The translations under genes were made by a program, and so were the position numbers. A stretch of 64,000 nucleotides of DNA, taken from assembly GCF_007644035.1 (NCBI RefSeq), contig NZ_VMTV02000134.1, positions 233,548 through 297,547 on the forward strand, given 5' to 3'. Each line of letters starts with the position of its first letter. Within the stretch, counting starts at the first letter, position 1. This document shows, one piece after another, positions 55,672 through 64,000 of this stretch. A model generated the notes under the pieces. That model was not told the DNA's origin and ran no database searches. It saw nothing but the letters and a program-made list of their open reading frames with translations. The stretch is from Vogesella mureinivorans. Lineage in GTDB: Bacteria; Pseudomonadota; Gammaproteobacteria; Burkholderiales; Chromobacteriaceae.

Positions 55672-56733
55672 ATGAACCGACTACAAGCCATCCGCCCGTT
55701 CGGCCAGCGCATCTGGCTGGATAACCTGTCCCGTGAACTGCTGCAAACCGGCGAGCTGGCCCGCTTGCTGGCCGATGACGGTATTGCCGGTGTGACCTCC
55801 AACCCCGCCATCTTCCATAAAGCCATCAGCACCGACCCGCGCTATCAGGCAGAGTTGGCCGCACTGAAAACCGACGCCAGCCTCAGCGCCGAGCAGCGCT
55901 ACGAAACCCTGGTCATCGCCGATATCCAGGCCGCCTGCGACCTGACCCTGCCGCAATACCAGGCCACCGCCGGTGACGACGGCTACGTATCGCTGGAAGT
56001 CTCCCCTGCCCTGTCGCGCGACGAAGCCGGTACCCTGGCCGCCGCGCGCCGCCTGTGGGCCGCCATCAACCGCCCCAACGCCATGATCAAGATCCCGGCC
56101 ACGCCGGAAGGCATTGCCGCCTTCGGCCAGCTGACCGCCGAGGGCATCAACGTCAACATCACGCTGCTGTTCTCGCTGCCACAGGTAGAAGCGGTATGGG
56201 ATGCCTACATCGCCGGCCTTACCGCCCGCCACGCCGCTGGCCAGCCGCTGCAGCACGTCAAGGCCGTAGCCAGCTTCTTCCTGTCGCGTGTGGATAGCCT
56301 GCTGGATGCGCAGCTGCCGGCCGAGCTGCAGGGCAAGGTAGCGGTATCGCTGTCCAAGGTGGCCTACCAGCGCTACCTGGCGCGCTTCCACGGCGAAGAA
56401 TTCGCCGCGCTGAAAGCCGCCGGTGCCCGCGCCCAGTTCCTGCTGTGGGCGTCCACCGGCACCAAAAACAAGGCCTACTCCGACGTGCTGTACGTGGAAA
56501 GCCTGATTGGTGACGAAACCGTCAACACCGTACCGGATGCCACGCTGGCGCTGTTCCGCGACCACGGCAACGCCGCCGCTACCCTGGCCCAGGGTGCGGA
56601 CGACGCGCGTGCGGTGCTGGGCGCCGCCGCAGCGGCTGGTGTGGATGTGGTAGCTGCTGGCGAACAGCTGCAGCACGACGGCCTGGTGCTATTCGAGAAA
56701 GCCTTTGCCGAGCTGCTGGTACTGACGGCCTGA
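55672..56733 (+). CDS. tal: Transaldolase
   Basis: The 353-residue protein belongs to the longer transaldolase type. The Schiff-base lysine is K140 in NAMIKIPATPEG, preceded by the GVTSNPAIF signature at residues 40-48. WASTGTKNKAYSDVLYVESLIG near the end is conserved. It exchanges three-carbon units in the pentose phosphate pathway. The long upstream open frame is not coding; the ATG at 55672 matches the family N-terminus. Confidence 0.95.
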   Translation: MNRLQAIRPFGQRIWLDNLSRELLQTGELARLLADDGIAGVTSNPAIFHKAISTDPRYQAELAALKTDASLSAEQRYETLVIADIQAACDLTLPQYQATAGDDGYVSLEVSPALSRDEAGTLAAARRLWAAINRPNAMIKIPATPEGIAAFGQLTAEGINVNITLLFSLPQVEAVWDAYIAGLTARHAAGQPLQHVKAVASFFLSRVDSLLDAQLPAELQGKVAVSLSKVAYQRYLARFHGEEFAALKAAGARAQFLLWASTGTKNKAYSDVLYVESLIGDETVNTVPDATLALFRDHGNAAATLAQGADDARAVLGAAAAAGVDVVAAGEQLQHDGLVLFEKAFAELLVLTA

Positions 56734-56752
56734 GCCAGGCGGTAGTAAAGCA

Positions 56753-56780
56753 AAAGCGCCCTGCGGGGCGCTTTATTTTT
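56753..56780 (+). terminator. Terminator after tal
   Basis: A 9-bp stem AAAGCGCCC/GGGCGCTTT with a 4-nt loop is followed by TTATTTTT. Confidence 0.9.
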
Positions 56781-56858
56781 TAAAATTTCAAAAGCATATT
56801 GAAATAAATATAGTATCTAATTAACATTTGCCCTCATTTCATAAAAGTGCCCATTGTC

Positions 56859-57386
56859 ATGAAAAAAATTGCATTTGCAGCGCTGATCGCTTCCTTGTCT
56901 TCCATCGCCTGTGCTGCCGACATGTACATCGGTGCCGGTTTTAACCAGCTTGATATGAGCATTGATGGTGAGCAATCTCTCAATCCGACTGCGCTGAACA
57001 TCACACTCGGTGCCGAAATCACCCCCAACTTTGCCGTTGAGGCACGTCTGTATACCAAGCTGGCTGATGACAGCGTTCGTGTGAACAACACGACTTCCGT
57101 TGACATTGGTCTGGACCATGCAGAAGGTGTTTACGCCAAAGGCATTCTGCCGATCAACGAGCAGTTTTCCGCCTACGGTTTGGTTGGTTATACCAATGGT
57201 GCATTGAAGGCCAGCGTCGGTAATTTTAGTGTGACTTCCGATGATGATTCGGACTTCAGCTACGGCGTCGGTGCCACTTTCAAAGTGAACAAGCAGGTGG
57301 GTATCAATCTGGAATACGCTCGCCTGTTCAGCGGTTCTGATTACCACATCGACAACATCGGTGCCTCGCTGACTTATCGCTTCTGA
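56859..57386 (+). CDS. Small outer-membrane beta-barrel protein (porin-like fold)
   Basis: The 175-residue precursor has a signal peptide (MKKIAFAALIASLSSIACAA). The body shows an alternating beta-barrel pattern with strands such as DMYIGAGFNQLDM, FAVEARLYTKL and INLEYARLF and it ends in the outer-membrane signal LTYRF (C-terminal phenylalanine). The function is not known. Codon use favours the unusual GGT/GTT/GAC forms of highly expressed genes, and the upstream 85 bp is markedly AT-rich, compatible with a strong promoter. Confidence 0.88.
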   Translation: MKKIAFAALIASLSSIACAADMYIGAGFNQLDMSIDGEQSLNPTALNITLGAEITPNFAVEARLYTKLADDSVRVNNTTSVDIGLDHAEGVYAKGILPINEQFSAYGLVGYTNGALKASVGNFSVTSDDDSDFSYGVGATFKVNKQVGINLEYARLFSGSDYHIDNIGASLTYRF

Positions 57387-57401
57387 TATTTACTGCGTCA
57401 A

Positions 57402-57439
57402 GCATGAAAAAAGCGCCCCACGGGGCGCTTTTTTCATGC
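57402..57439. terminator. Bidirectional terminator between the barrel and hemerythrin genes
   Basis: A near-perfect stem of about 17 bp (GCATGAAAAAAGCGCCC with its complement) encloses CACG and has A6 and T6 tracts. Confidence 0.9.
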
Positions 57440-57459
57440 CTGCGGCCAACCTTGCCTGC

Positions 57460-57999
57460 CTAGGCGGCCGGTTTGAATGTACGGCGGGCGGCCATGCGCT
57501 GGCCGGCATCGGCCAGCTCGCTGTCGTTGATCAGGGCGGCGGCGGTGGGGAACAGCCATTGTTCTTCGCGCGCGGCGTGCTCGCGGTACAGCCGCGCAAA
57601 CTCATGCACCTCGTCGGCGCTGATCTCGTCCAGCGTGGCGGCGTTATAGGCCAGCAGGTCGTCACGGATGGCGTTCCAGCGCGAGTGCAGGTAGCCGTGT
57701 TCGCCCAGCAGCTGCTCGATCTTGGGGGCGGCGTCCGGCTGGCGTGCCAGAATCAGCGGAAACAGCTCGTCTTCTTCATCCTGGTGATGGGCAGGCCCGG
57801 CCAGGTCGAAATAGCGCACGATACCGGCGATGGTGTTGATCACCGCCTGGTTGCGGCCGTGCTCGTCGATATACGCCGGTAGCGCATCCAGCTGGTCGCA
57901 GAAGCGGCGCACCTTGTCATGGCACGCGTACAGCATGTCCAGCGGCTCGTCGAACGAGGGGGCGGCTGCCGAAGCAGTCAGGGCGTCTAGGCTAAGCAT
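57460..57999 (-). CDS. Hemerythrin HHE-domain protein
   Basis: The 179-residue protein has the diiron helix bundle with ligand pairs in LDMLYACHDKVRRFCDQL, HHQDEEDELFP (residues 70-80), GEHGYLHSRW and LYREHAAREEQWLFP. Such proteins bind O2 or NO or act in iron storage and repair. The start at 57999 is chosen because AGGAG is 6 nt upstream, while the alternative ATG at 58005 would touch it. Confidence 0.9.
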   Translation of the reverse strand: MLSLDALTASAAAPSFDEPLDMLYACHDKVRRFCDQLDALPAYIDEHGRNQAVINTIAGIVRYFDLAGPAHHQDEEDELFPLILARQPDAAPKIEQLLGEHGYLHSRWNAIRDDLLAYNAATLDEISADEVHEFARLYREHAAREEQWLFPTAAALINDSELADAGQRMAARRTFKPAA

Positions 58000-58147
58000 G
58001 GCCATCTCCTGGGTAAGGGTTGTGGGCAGTATGGGTGGCTTTGCTGCATTTGCACATGATGTTGCTCAAGCGCCTGCCAGATAGGGCACTCGCAGCAGGC
58101 CGCTGCCATGCGGTAAAGTGACGCACCCCTGTTTGCCGGAGCACGCC

Positions 58148-59182
58148 ATGCCTGTGCCGTTTTGCGTATCCCCCCTGCCGCACGATGCGGCCAACCTGGC
58201 CGCCGCGCTGGCGCTGCACGACGCCGCCCACGCGCTGGAGGTAGGCTGGCTGGACGGCTACCGCCTGCCGCGGCTGTGGCGCAGCGTAGACGACATCAAG
58301 ACCAGCCCCTTGCAGATTCTGGCGGCGTGGGACGACGCCGGTACGCTATGCGGGCTGCTGACGCTGGGGCGCTACAAGGATGGCCGCGCCGAGATCGCCC
58401 GTACCCTGGTGCACCCGCAGCGCTTGGGCGAGGGCTGGGCAGGGCGGCTGCTGACCGCGGCGCTGCAGCACGAGCAGGGCGCCACGGTGATGACGGCCGC
58501 GGCCAACCAGGCGGCAGTGCGCTGCTACCAGAAGGCCGGTTTTGTCGAGAGCAAACGTTTTGCCGCGCCGGACGGCCTGCCGCTGCTGCGCCTGTCGTGG
58601 GTGCGCGACGATAGCCCGCTGCCGCTGAGCCTGGGCCGCGATGGCTGGGTGGACCAGGCGCAGCAGATCGCCTCGCCCAACTGTGACGATTACCCCGAAC
58701 CCGCCGCCACGCCGCTGCTGGTGGTGCACAACATCAGCCTGCCGCCTTACCGTTATGGCGGCAGTGGCGTGGCCGAGCTGTTTACCAATACGCTGGACCC
58801 GGCGGCGCACCCGTTTTACGCCGAGATCGCCCACCTGCGCGTGTCTTGCCATTTCTTTATCCGCCGGGACGGCAGCCTGCTGCAGTTTGTGCCGGTACAC
58901 CGCCGCGCCTGGCACGCCGGGGCGTCGCAATGGCAGGGGCGCGAGCGCTGTAACGACTTTGCGCTGGGGGTAGAGCTGGAAGGCTGCGATGTCGAGCCGT
59001 TTGCCCACGCCCAGTACCGTATGCTCACCGCGCTGGCGCAGCTGCTGCAGGCGCGCTGCGGCGTGCAGGCCATTACCGGCCACGAGCACATTGCACCGGG
59101 CCGCAAAACCGACCCCGGCCCGTATTTTGACTGGGCGCGGCTATCTGCCGCCCTGGGCCGCGGCCTGCCCGACCCGGCCTGA
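58148..59182 (+). CDS. ampD: Fusion of a GNAT acetyltransferase and AmpD, 1,6-anhydro-muramyl-L-alanine amidase
   Basis: The 344-residue protein is in two parts. Residues 1-150 form a GNAT-like domain (GLLTLGRYKDGRAEIARTLV, then the acetyl-CoA region and AAVRCYQKAGFVES). Residues 165-340 are a complete AmpD amidase: zinc ligands are predicted at His194 (VVHNIS), His312 (TGHEHIAP) and Asp322 (GRKTDPGP). AmpD cleaves anhydro-muropeptides in the cytoplasm and prevents AmpC induction. There is no stop or start between the halves. A GNAT partner is not normal for AmpD as I know it. Confidence 0.88.
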   Translation: MPVPFCVSPLPHDAANLAAALALHDAAHALEVGWLDGYRLPRLWRSVDDIKTSPLQILAAWDDAGTLCGLLTLGRYKDGRAEIARTLVHPQRLGEGWAGRLLTAALQHEQGATVMTAAANQAAVRCYQKAGFVESKRFAAPDGLPLLRLSWVRDDSPLPLSLGRDGWVDQAQQIASPNCDDYPEPAATPLLVVHNISLPPYRYGGSGVAELFTNTLDPAAHPFYAEIAHLRVSCHFFIRRDGSLLQFVPVHRRAWHAGASQWQGRERCNDFALGVELEGCDVEPFAHAQYRMLTALAQLLQARCGVQAITGHEHIAPGRKTDPGPYFDWARLSAALGRGLPDPA

Positions 59183-59261
59183 CAGCGCCCGCCCCGCATT
59201 GCCAGCCAGGGGCCGCCTTCTTATGATGGTGGCCTTGCCTACCCGCTGGTGTCTTGCTGTC

Positions 59262-60173
59262 ATGATTGTTCTCCCCCGCTATAACTGGCTGCGCCTGCTG
59301 TTTGTCTGGCATGGCTCGGTATTGCCGCGCATCGTGTCGCGCCTGGCGATTGTGTTTGCCCTGTCGCTGCTGTCGGCGGTGCTGGACGGCTGGTGGCTAA
59401 GCCAGCATGCGGATTCGGCGCTGAACGTCAGCATCTTTACCCTGATGGGCGTGTCGCTGGCCATCTTTCTGGGCTTTCGCAACTCGGCCAGCTACGAGCG
59501 CTTCTGGGAAGCGCGCAAGCTGTGGGGCGGCCTGCTGATCGTGAGCCGTTCGCTCACCGGCAAGCTGCAGCCGGTGGCTGCGCCGCAGGGTCGGCCCATG
59601 CTGTACGCCGTGTGTGCGCTGACCTACGCGCTGAAAGGCCAGCTGCGCGACGACGATATCCACCCGCACCTGGTGCGCCTGCTGCCGGCCGACCTGGCCG
59701 AACAGCTGCGTAGCGGCCGCAATAGACCGGCGCGCATTCTGGGCTGGCTGCACGCACAGAACCACCAGCTGCTGCGCGACGGGCACCTTACCGAGCAGCA
59801 GTGGCTGTCGGTAGACCGCAACCTGGACACCCTGGGCGAGGTGATTGGCGGCTGCGAGCGCATACGCAGCACCCCGATACCGTTTACCTACCGCGTGCTG
59901 CTGAACCGCACCGTGACCGGCTACTGCCTGCTGCTGCCGCTGGGCCTGGTAACGACCATCGGCTGGCTCACGCCCATCATCGCCGTGTTCATTGCCTACA
60001 CCTATCTGGCGCTCGACAGCCTGGGCGACGAGCTGGAAGAGCCGTTTGGCAAGGAGGGTAACGACCTGCCGCTGTCGGCGCTGTGCTATGGCATAGAGCA
60101 GTCGGTACGCGACATGCTGGGCGAGGCCATGCCGATCGCGCCACCGCCACGCCAGGGCATTTACCAGTTCTAA
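59262..60173 (+). CDS. Bestrophin-like (RFP-TM) anion channel family protein
   Basis: The 303-residue membrane protein matches bacterial bestrophins: IVLPRYNWLRLLFVWHGSVL at the start, ALNVSIFTLMGVSLAIFLGF, NSASYERFWEARKLWGGL in the middle and AYTYLALDSLGDELEEPFG near the end. Family members form pentameric anion or cation channels. The ATG at 59262 is preferred over earlier frame starts. It overlaps no neighbour. Confidence 0.9.
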   Translation: MIVLPRYNWLRLLFVWHGSVLPRIVSRLAIVFALSLLSAVLDGWWLSQHADSALNVSIFTLMGVSLAIFLGFRNSASYERFWEARKLWGGLLIVSRSLTGKLQPVAAPQGRPMLYAVCALTYALKGQLRDDDIHPHLVRLLPADLAEQLRSGRNRPARILGWLHAQNHQLLRDGHLTEQQWLSVDRNLDTLGEVIGGCERIRSTPIPFTYRVLLNRTVTGYCLLLPLGLVTTIGWLTPIIAVFIAYTYLALDSLGDELEEPFGKEGNDLPLSALCYGIEQSVRDMLGEAMPIAPPPRQGIYQF

Positions 60174-60251
60174 GCGCACCTGCGCAAGAATCGGGTTGCC
60201 GCCCCCGCGGCCAACCCGCATGCTGGGGGCTTATCCATACCGGGGCCCGTC

Positions 60252-61142
60252 ATGGCACTGCCTTCCCTGCTTCGTCTGTTATTGCTGGCTGCCATCTGGG
60301 GCAGCAGCTTTCTGTTCATGCGCGTGCTGTCGCCGGTGCTGGGCGCGGTGCCGGTGGCCGCCGGGCGGGTGGCGTTTGCCAGCCTGGGCTTGTGGTTGCT
60401 GCTGCGCTGGTGGCGGCTAGCCGTCCCCGGCGGCGCGCGCTGGCGTGCGGCGCTGTGGCTGGGCGTGATCAGCTCGGCCGTACCTTTTCTGATGTATTCC
60501 CTGGCCGCCAGGGTGCTGCCCGCCGGCTATAGCGCCATGTTGAATGCCACCACGCCGCTGATGGCGGTGGTGGTAGGCGGGCTGGCGTTTGGCGAGCGCC
60601 TGGCACCGGCACGGCTGGCGGGGCTGATGCTGGGGCTGGCCGGGGTAGCGGTGCTGCTGCAAACCGGCCCGGTGGCACTGACGCCTGCCGTGTTGCTGGG
60701 CGGGGGCATGTGCCTGCTGGCCACCAGCTGTTACGCCTTGTCCGGCTACCTGACCCGGCGCTGGATCGGCGAGCAGGGCGGCATGGATAGCCGCCTGGTT
60801 GCACTGGGCAGCCAGCTGGGTGCGTCGGCTGCCTTATTGCCGCTACTGCTAGTGAGCCTGGCGTGGCAGCCCTTGCCGCTGGCCGCTCTGGACGCCGGCC
60901 ACTGGCTGGCGTGGCTGGCACTGGGCCTGCTGTGTACCGCCGCGGCGTATGTGCTGTACTTCCGGCTGATCGCCGACGAGGGGCCGCTGAAGGCGATGAG
61001 CGTGACCTTTGTCATCCCGGTGTTCGGTGTGTTGTGGGGCGTGCTGTTCTTGCACGAGGCGCTGACGAGCGCGCATCTGGCCGGTGGCGTGCTGATTGCG
61101 CTGGCGCTGTGGCTGGTGGTGCGCCAGCCGGTAGCAAAATGA
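60252..61142 (+). CDS. EamA family transporter
   Basis: The 296-residue protein shows ten hydrophobic segments. AAIWGSSFLFMRVLSPVLG and VPFLMYSLAARVLPAGYSAM are typical of the DMT superfamily, and FVIPVFGVLWGVLFLHE is the second-repeat signature. It exports amino acids or drugs in relatives; substrate unknown. A terminator follows directly. Confidence 0.92.
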   Translation: MALPSLLRLLLLAAIWGSSFLFMRVLSPVLGAVPVAAGRVAFASLGLWLLLRWWRLAVPGGARWRAALWLGVISSAVPFLMYSLAARVLPAGYSAMLNATTPLMAVVVGGLAFGERLAPARLAGLMLGLAGVAVLLQTGPVALTPAVLLGGGMCLLATSCYALSGYLTRRWIGEQGGMDSRLVALGSQLGASAALLPLLLVSLAWQPLPLAALDAGHWLAWLALGLLCTAAAYVLYFRLIADEGPLKAMSVTFVIPVFGVLWGVLFLHEALTSAHLAGGVLIALALWLVVRQPVAK

Positions 61143-61171
61143 AAAAAGGTTGGCCACGGCCAACCTTTTTT
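61142..61171. terminator. Bidirectional terminator between EamA and kup
   Basis: A palindrome with arms AAAAAAGGTTGGCC and complement ends in T6; it contains a one-base variant (TTGGCCAC) of the dispersed 10-mer core. Confidence 0.88.
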
Positions 61172-61199
61172 GTCTCGATACCGCCGCAGCGGGGCGGGG

Positions 61200-63104
61200 T
61201 TACAGCTCGACCTGGGCGCCCATTTCCACCACGCGGTTGGACGGAATCTGGAAGAAGTCGGTGGCGCGCAGCGCGTTGCGGCTCATCCACACAAACAGCT
61301 TTTCACGCCACGGCGACAGGCCTTCGCGGTCGGTCTGGATCAGCGTTTCGCGCGACAGGAAGAACGAGGTGTCCATCAGCTCGAACTGCATGCCCTGCGC
61401 CTCGCACAGGTCCAGCACTTCTTGCACGCTAGGCGTTTCCTTGAAGCCGTAGTAAGCCATGACACGCCAGAAGCTATTGGACAGCTGCTCGATCTCGATG
61501 CGCTTTTCCGCCTCGATATACGGCACTTCCTCGCTGCGGATGGTCATCAGCACGATGCGCTCGTGCAGCACCTTGTTGTGCTTCAGGTTGTGCAGCAGCG
61601 CGTGTGGTACGCCGTGGGTGGAGTTGGTCAGGAACACGGCGGTGCCCTGCACGCGGTCTGGCGAGTAGGCTTCCATGTTCTCGATGAAACCGTCCAGCGG
61701 GATGGCCATTTCGTTCAGGCGGCTCATCAGCAGCTTGCGGCCCTGGCGCCAGGTGCTCATCAGGATAAAGGCGATCACGCCGATCAGCAGCGGCAGCCAG
61801 CCACCGGCAAAGATCTTCACCACGTTGGCCGCAAACAGCGGGATATCCACGCACAGCAGCGCTACCAGCAGCGGTGCCACCACCCATACCGGCCATTTCC
61901 ACTGTTTCAGTGCCACGGTGCAGGCCAGGATGGAGGTAATCACCATGGTGCCGGTGACGGCAATACCGTAGGCACCGGCCAGCGCGCTGGAGGTCTGGAA
62001 CATGATCACCACGGCAATCACCGCAAACAGCAGGCCCCAGTTCACCAGCGGAATGTAAATCTGGCCGATTTCCTTATCCGAGGTATGGGTGATTTCCATG
62101 CGCGGCAAATAGCCCAGCTGCACGGCCTGGCGGGTCAGCGAGAACACGCCGGAAATCACGGCTTGCGACGCAATCACCGTGGCGGCGGTAGACAGGATCA
62201 CCATAGGCAGCAGCGCCCAGTCTGGTGCCAGATGGAAGAAAGGGTTGGCGCGCGCGGCCGGGTCGGCCAGGATTTCGGCGCCCTGGCCAAAGTAGTTCAG
62301 CATCAGCGCGGGCAGCACATAAAAGAACCACGCCAGGCGGATGGGTTTGGGGCCGAAATGGCCCATGTCGGCGTACAGCGCCTCGGCACCGGTGAGCGCC
62401 AGCACCACCGAGCCCAGCGCCAGAAAGCCTACGGCCTGGTGTTCCAGCATGAAGTTCAAGCCCCAGGCCGGGTTCAGCGCGGCCAGCACCGCCGGGTTGC
62501 CCATGATGCCATGCACACCCAGTGCCGCCAGCGCGGCAAACCACAGCATCATTACCGGGCCAAACAGCTTGCCCACGCTGGCGGTGCCGTGTTTCTGGAT
62601 GACAAACAGCCCCACCAGCACCGCAATGGCAATGGGCAGGACATAGGGTTTGAAGCTAGGGGTAATCACCTCCAGGCCTTCCAGTGCCGACAGCACCGAT
62701 ACCGCCGGGGTAATCACCACTTCGCCGTAGAAAAAGCCGCCACCCATCAGGCCCAGGGCGGCCAGCAGCCAGCCTTTGCTGCCGATGGCACGGCGTGCCA
62801 GTGCCATCAGGGTCAGAATGCCGCCTTCGCCACGGTTATCCGCCCGCAGGACAAAAGCCAGGTATTTCAGCGACACCACCAGAATCAGCCCCCAGACAAT
62901 CAGGGACAAAATACCCAGTACGTTCGCCTCGTTTGGCGCCAGGCCCAGGTGCGGGCTGAAGCATTCTTTCAGTGTGTAGAGCGGGCTGGTACCGATGTCG
63001 CCATAGACCACGCCCAGGGCGGCCAGGGTAATGCCCGCCAGTGCTTGTTTGTTATGCGCTTGCATGATGCTTTGTATTGTTGTTTGAGGGTTTTGCGCAG
63101 CCAT
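61200..63104 (-). CDS. kup: Low-affinity potassium uptake protein Kup/TrkD
   Basis: About 634 residues with twelve predicted helices and a C-terminal soluble domain (about 470-634). Signatures are [20 protein letters not shown] near residue 30 and [19 protein letters not shown]. It carries K+ with H+ at the inner membrane. The start at 63104 is tentative; a second ATG at 63065 ([11 protein letters not shown]) also gives a normal N-terminus and neither has a strong ribosome site. Confidence 0.94.
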   Translation of the reverse strand: MAAQNPQTTIQSIMQAHNKQALAGITLAALGVVYGDIGTSPLYTLKECFSPHLGLAPNEANVLGILSLIVWGLILVVSLKYLAFVLRADNRGEGGILTLMALARRAIGSKGWLLAALGLMGGGFFYGEVVITPAVSVLSALEGLEVITPSFKPYVLPIAIAVLVGLFVIQKHGTASVGKLFGPVMMLWFAALAALGVHGIMGNPAVLAALNPAWGLNFMLEHQAVGFLALGSVVLALTGAEALYADMGHFGPKPIRLAWFFYVLPALMLNYFGQGAEILADPAARANPFFHLAPDWALLPMVILSTAATVIASQAVISGVFSLTRQAVQLGYLPRMEITHTSDKEIGQIYIPLVNWGLLFAVIAVVIMFQTSSALAGAYGIAVTGTMVITSILACTVALKQWKWPVWVVAPLLVALLCVDIPLFAANVVKIFAGGWLPLLIGVIAFILMSTWRQGRKLLMSRLNEMAIPLDGFIENMEAYSPDRVQGTAVFLTNSTHGVPHALLHNLKHNKVLHERIVLMTIRSEEVPYIEAEKRIEIEQLSNSFWRVMAYYGFKETPSVQEVLDLCEAQGMQFELMDTSFFLSRETLIQTDREGLSPWREKLFVWMSRNALRATDFFQIPSNRVVEMGAQVEL

Positions 63105-63444
63105 TTTGCTGCATTGCAAAAGTAAGGCACAGGTGAGCGCGCAGATTACTCTGCTGGCTGCCAAAAGACCATGCGGCCAACTCGGCTTGTTGCGCTTTAT
63201 GCGTTTCGTGTAGGTGCTTTGCCACAATCGCTCGCTGGTGTGGTGTTTCTGCCGTGCCGTGTACTGCGGGCATGGCATTTATCACGATAAATTCAGAATT
63301 TCGATAATTTAACTTGCATATTAGACGGCGTTTTTTTAGCGTCACCTTAATGAATTGCCAAAGGGCTGCCGTGCACTGGCCAGATTGACACAAACCCGGT
63401 GCGCTAGCGAGCAGTGAGATCAATCACCAGTGAAGAGGCGGGGT
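63105..63444. other. Gene-free interval between kup and the last gene
   Basis: A dispersed 10-mer lies at 63172, and an AT-rich stretch at about 63285-63325 (AAATTCAGAATTTCGATAAT) may hold promoters in both directions. No ORF or RNA structure was convincing. Confidence 0.35.
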
Positions 63445-64000
63445 ATGCGTAGAGGGCTGCTATGGTTAACGGGCTGCTGCTGGGCGGGCTGGGTGCAGGC
63501 CGCCCAACCGCTGCACTTGCTGACGCAAGAGCAAGCCCCCTACGCCATGCAGCTGGCGGGCGGCAGCCAGGCCGGGCTGGCGCTGGACACCGTACGCTGT
63601 GCATTTGGCCGCCTGAGCCTGCCGGCAGAGATACGTTTTGCCGCCTGGGCGCGGGCGCAGCGCCGTGTGGAAAACGGCGAGGGCGACGGTTACTTTCCCG
63701 CGTCGCGCAATGCCGAGCGCGACGGGCTATCGCAATGGTTTGGCCCGGTTGCGCCGCAGCAGTGGCGCTGGTATCTGCGCCGCGATAGCCGCCTGGACCC
63801 GCTGGCGCCAGGGTTTCGCGAGTACGCGCGCGTGGGGGCGTATGCCGGCTCGAATATGCTGCACTGGCTGCAGGAACAACATTATCAAGTCACCGTGTCG
63901 CCGCCCGAGCACGACCAGATGCTGGATGTGCTGCTGGCCGGCCGTGCCGATGCGGTACTGGCGGCCAACCTGGCCATGGACAAGCTGCTGGCGCAGCGCG
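63445..64000 (+). CDS. Periplasmic solute-binding-like protein, 3' end cut off by the window
   Basis: The open frame from ATG 63445 runs off the right edge with 185 residues. The first 22 residues (MRRGLLWLTGCCWAGWVQAA) are a signal peptide. PLHLLTQEQAPYAMQLAGGS and LALDTVRCAFGRLSLPAEIR resemble the start of type-3 binding proteins, and VGAYAGSNMLHWLQEQHY and DVLLAGRADAVLAANLAMDK the second lobe. No transporter is adjacent. It is similar in style to the genes at 1-662 and 30699-31454. Confidence 0.78.
   Translation, partial: MRRGLLWLTGCCWAGWVQAAQPLHLLTQEQAPYAMQLAGGSQAGLALDTVRCAFGRLSLPAEIRFAAWARAQRRVENGEGDGYFPASRNAERDGLSQWFGPVAPQQWRWYLRRDSRLDPLAPGFREYARVGAYAGSNMLHWLQEQHYQVTVSPPEHDQMLDVLLAGRADAVLAANLAMDKLLAQR

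Overview
This window looks like an ordinary chromosomal stretch of a G+C-rich betaproteobacterium. Its gene content resembles Neisseriales, most plausibly Chromobacteriaceae: a YsxC - cytochrome c4 - ResB/ResC cluster, a hemC-hemD-hemX-hemY run, a GTP-type PEP carboxykinase together with PEP carboxylase, and a GlcNAc PTS cluster with a fused EIIA-HPr-EI protein. The genus is an inference. No rRNA, tRNA, CRISPR array, transposase or prophage gene was seen.

Layout. 1-3.1 kb: a truncated solute-binding-like protein, an AraC-HTH/O6-methylguanine methyltransferase, the GTPase YsxC and cytochrome c4. 3.2-9.3 kb: the ResB/ResC haem-export and cytochrome c maturation pair, a small membrane protein whose frame is broken, a YdcH-type protein, a diguanylate cyclase and RsuA. 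9.3-13.7 kb (minus): hemC, hemD, hemX, hemY (frame broken near its 3' end) and a periplasmic rhodanese. 13.8-23.9 kb: an AEC transporter, ppc, small proteins, a LysR regulator, a RarD-like permease, a YcaQ-like protein and an ABC exporter. 24-27 kb: pckG between two inverted copies of a structured repeat of about 250 bp. 27-35.3 kb: a quinone oxidoreductase, an H-NOX protein with a hybrid histidine kinase, a YqiA-type esterase, a solute-binding protein and metH. 35.4-38.2 kb: small accessory genes including a GH75-like protein. 38.4-45.8 kb: the GlcNAc cluster nagR-nagA-nagB(SIS type)-nagF-nagE. 46-52.8 kb: gap, an esterase, a candidate structured RNA, two Lrp/AsnC regulators, ctlX and a BCCT transporter. 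53-57.4 kb: phoB-phoR behind a Pho box, a Dabb protein, transaldolase and a small outer-membrane barrel. 57.4-64 kb: hemerythrin, a GNAT-AmpD fusion, bestrophin, an EamA permease, Kup and a truncated solute-binding-like gene.

The strongest unexplained signal is a dispersed 10-mer, GTTGGCCGCA. I counted 47 exact copies over both strands, about one per 1.4 kb, where a fraction of one is expected. Copies lie inside genes in different reading frames, cluster in gene ends, and form inverted pairs that make terminator-like hairpins. This is how the DNA uptake sequences of Neisseriaceae behave, but the word is unrelated to the Neisseria DUS that I know. The second signal is the inverted repeat pair flanking pckG, where hairpin loops and outer pairs vary while stems persist. 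Two single-gene frame breaks (hemY and the 6443-6857 gene) may be sequence errors or real lesions.

All calls come from reading the sequence; no database search was run.
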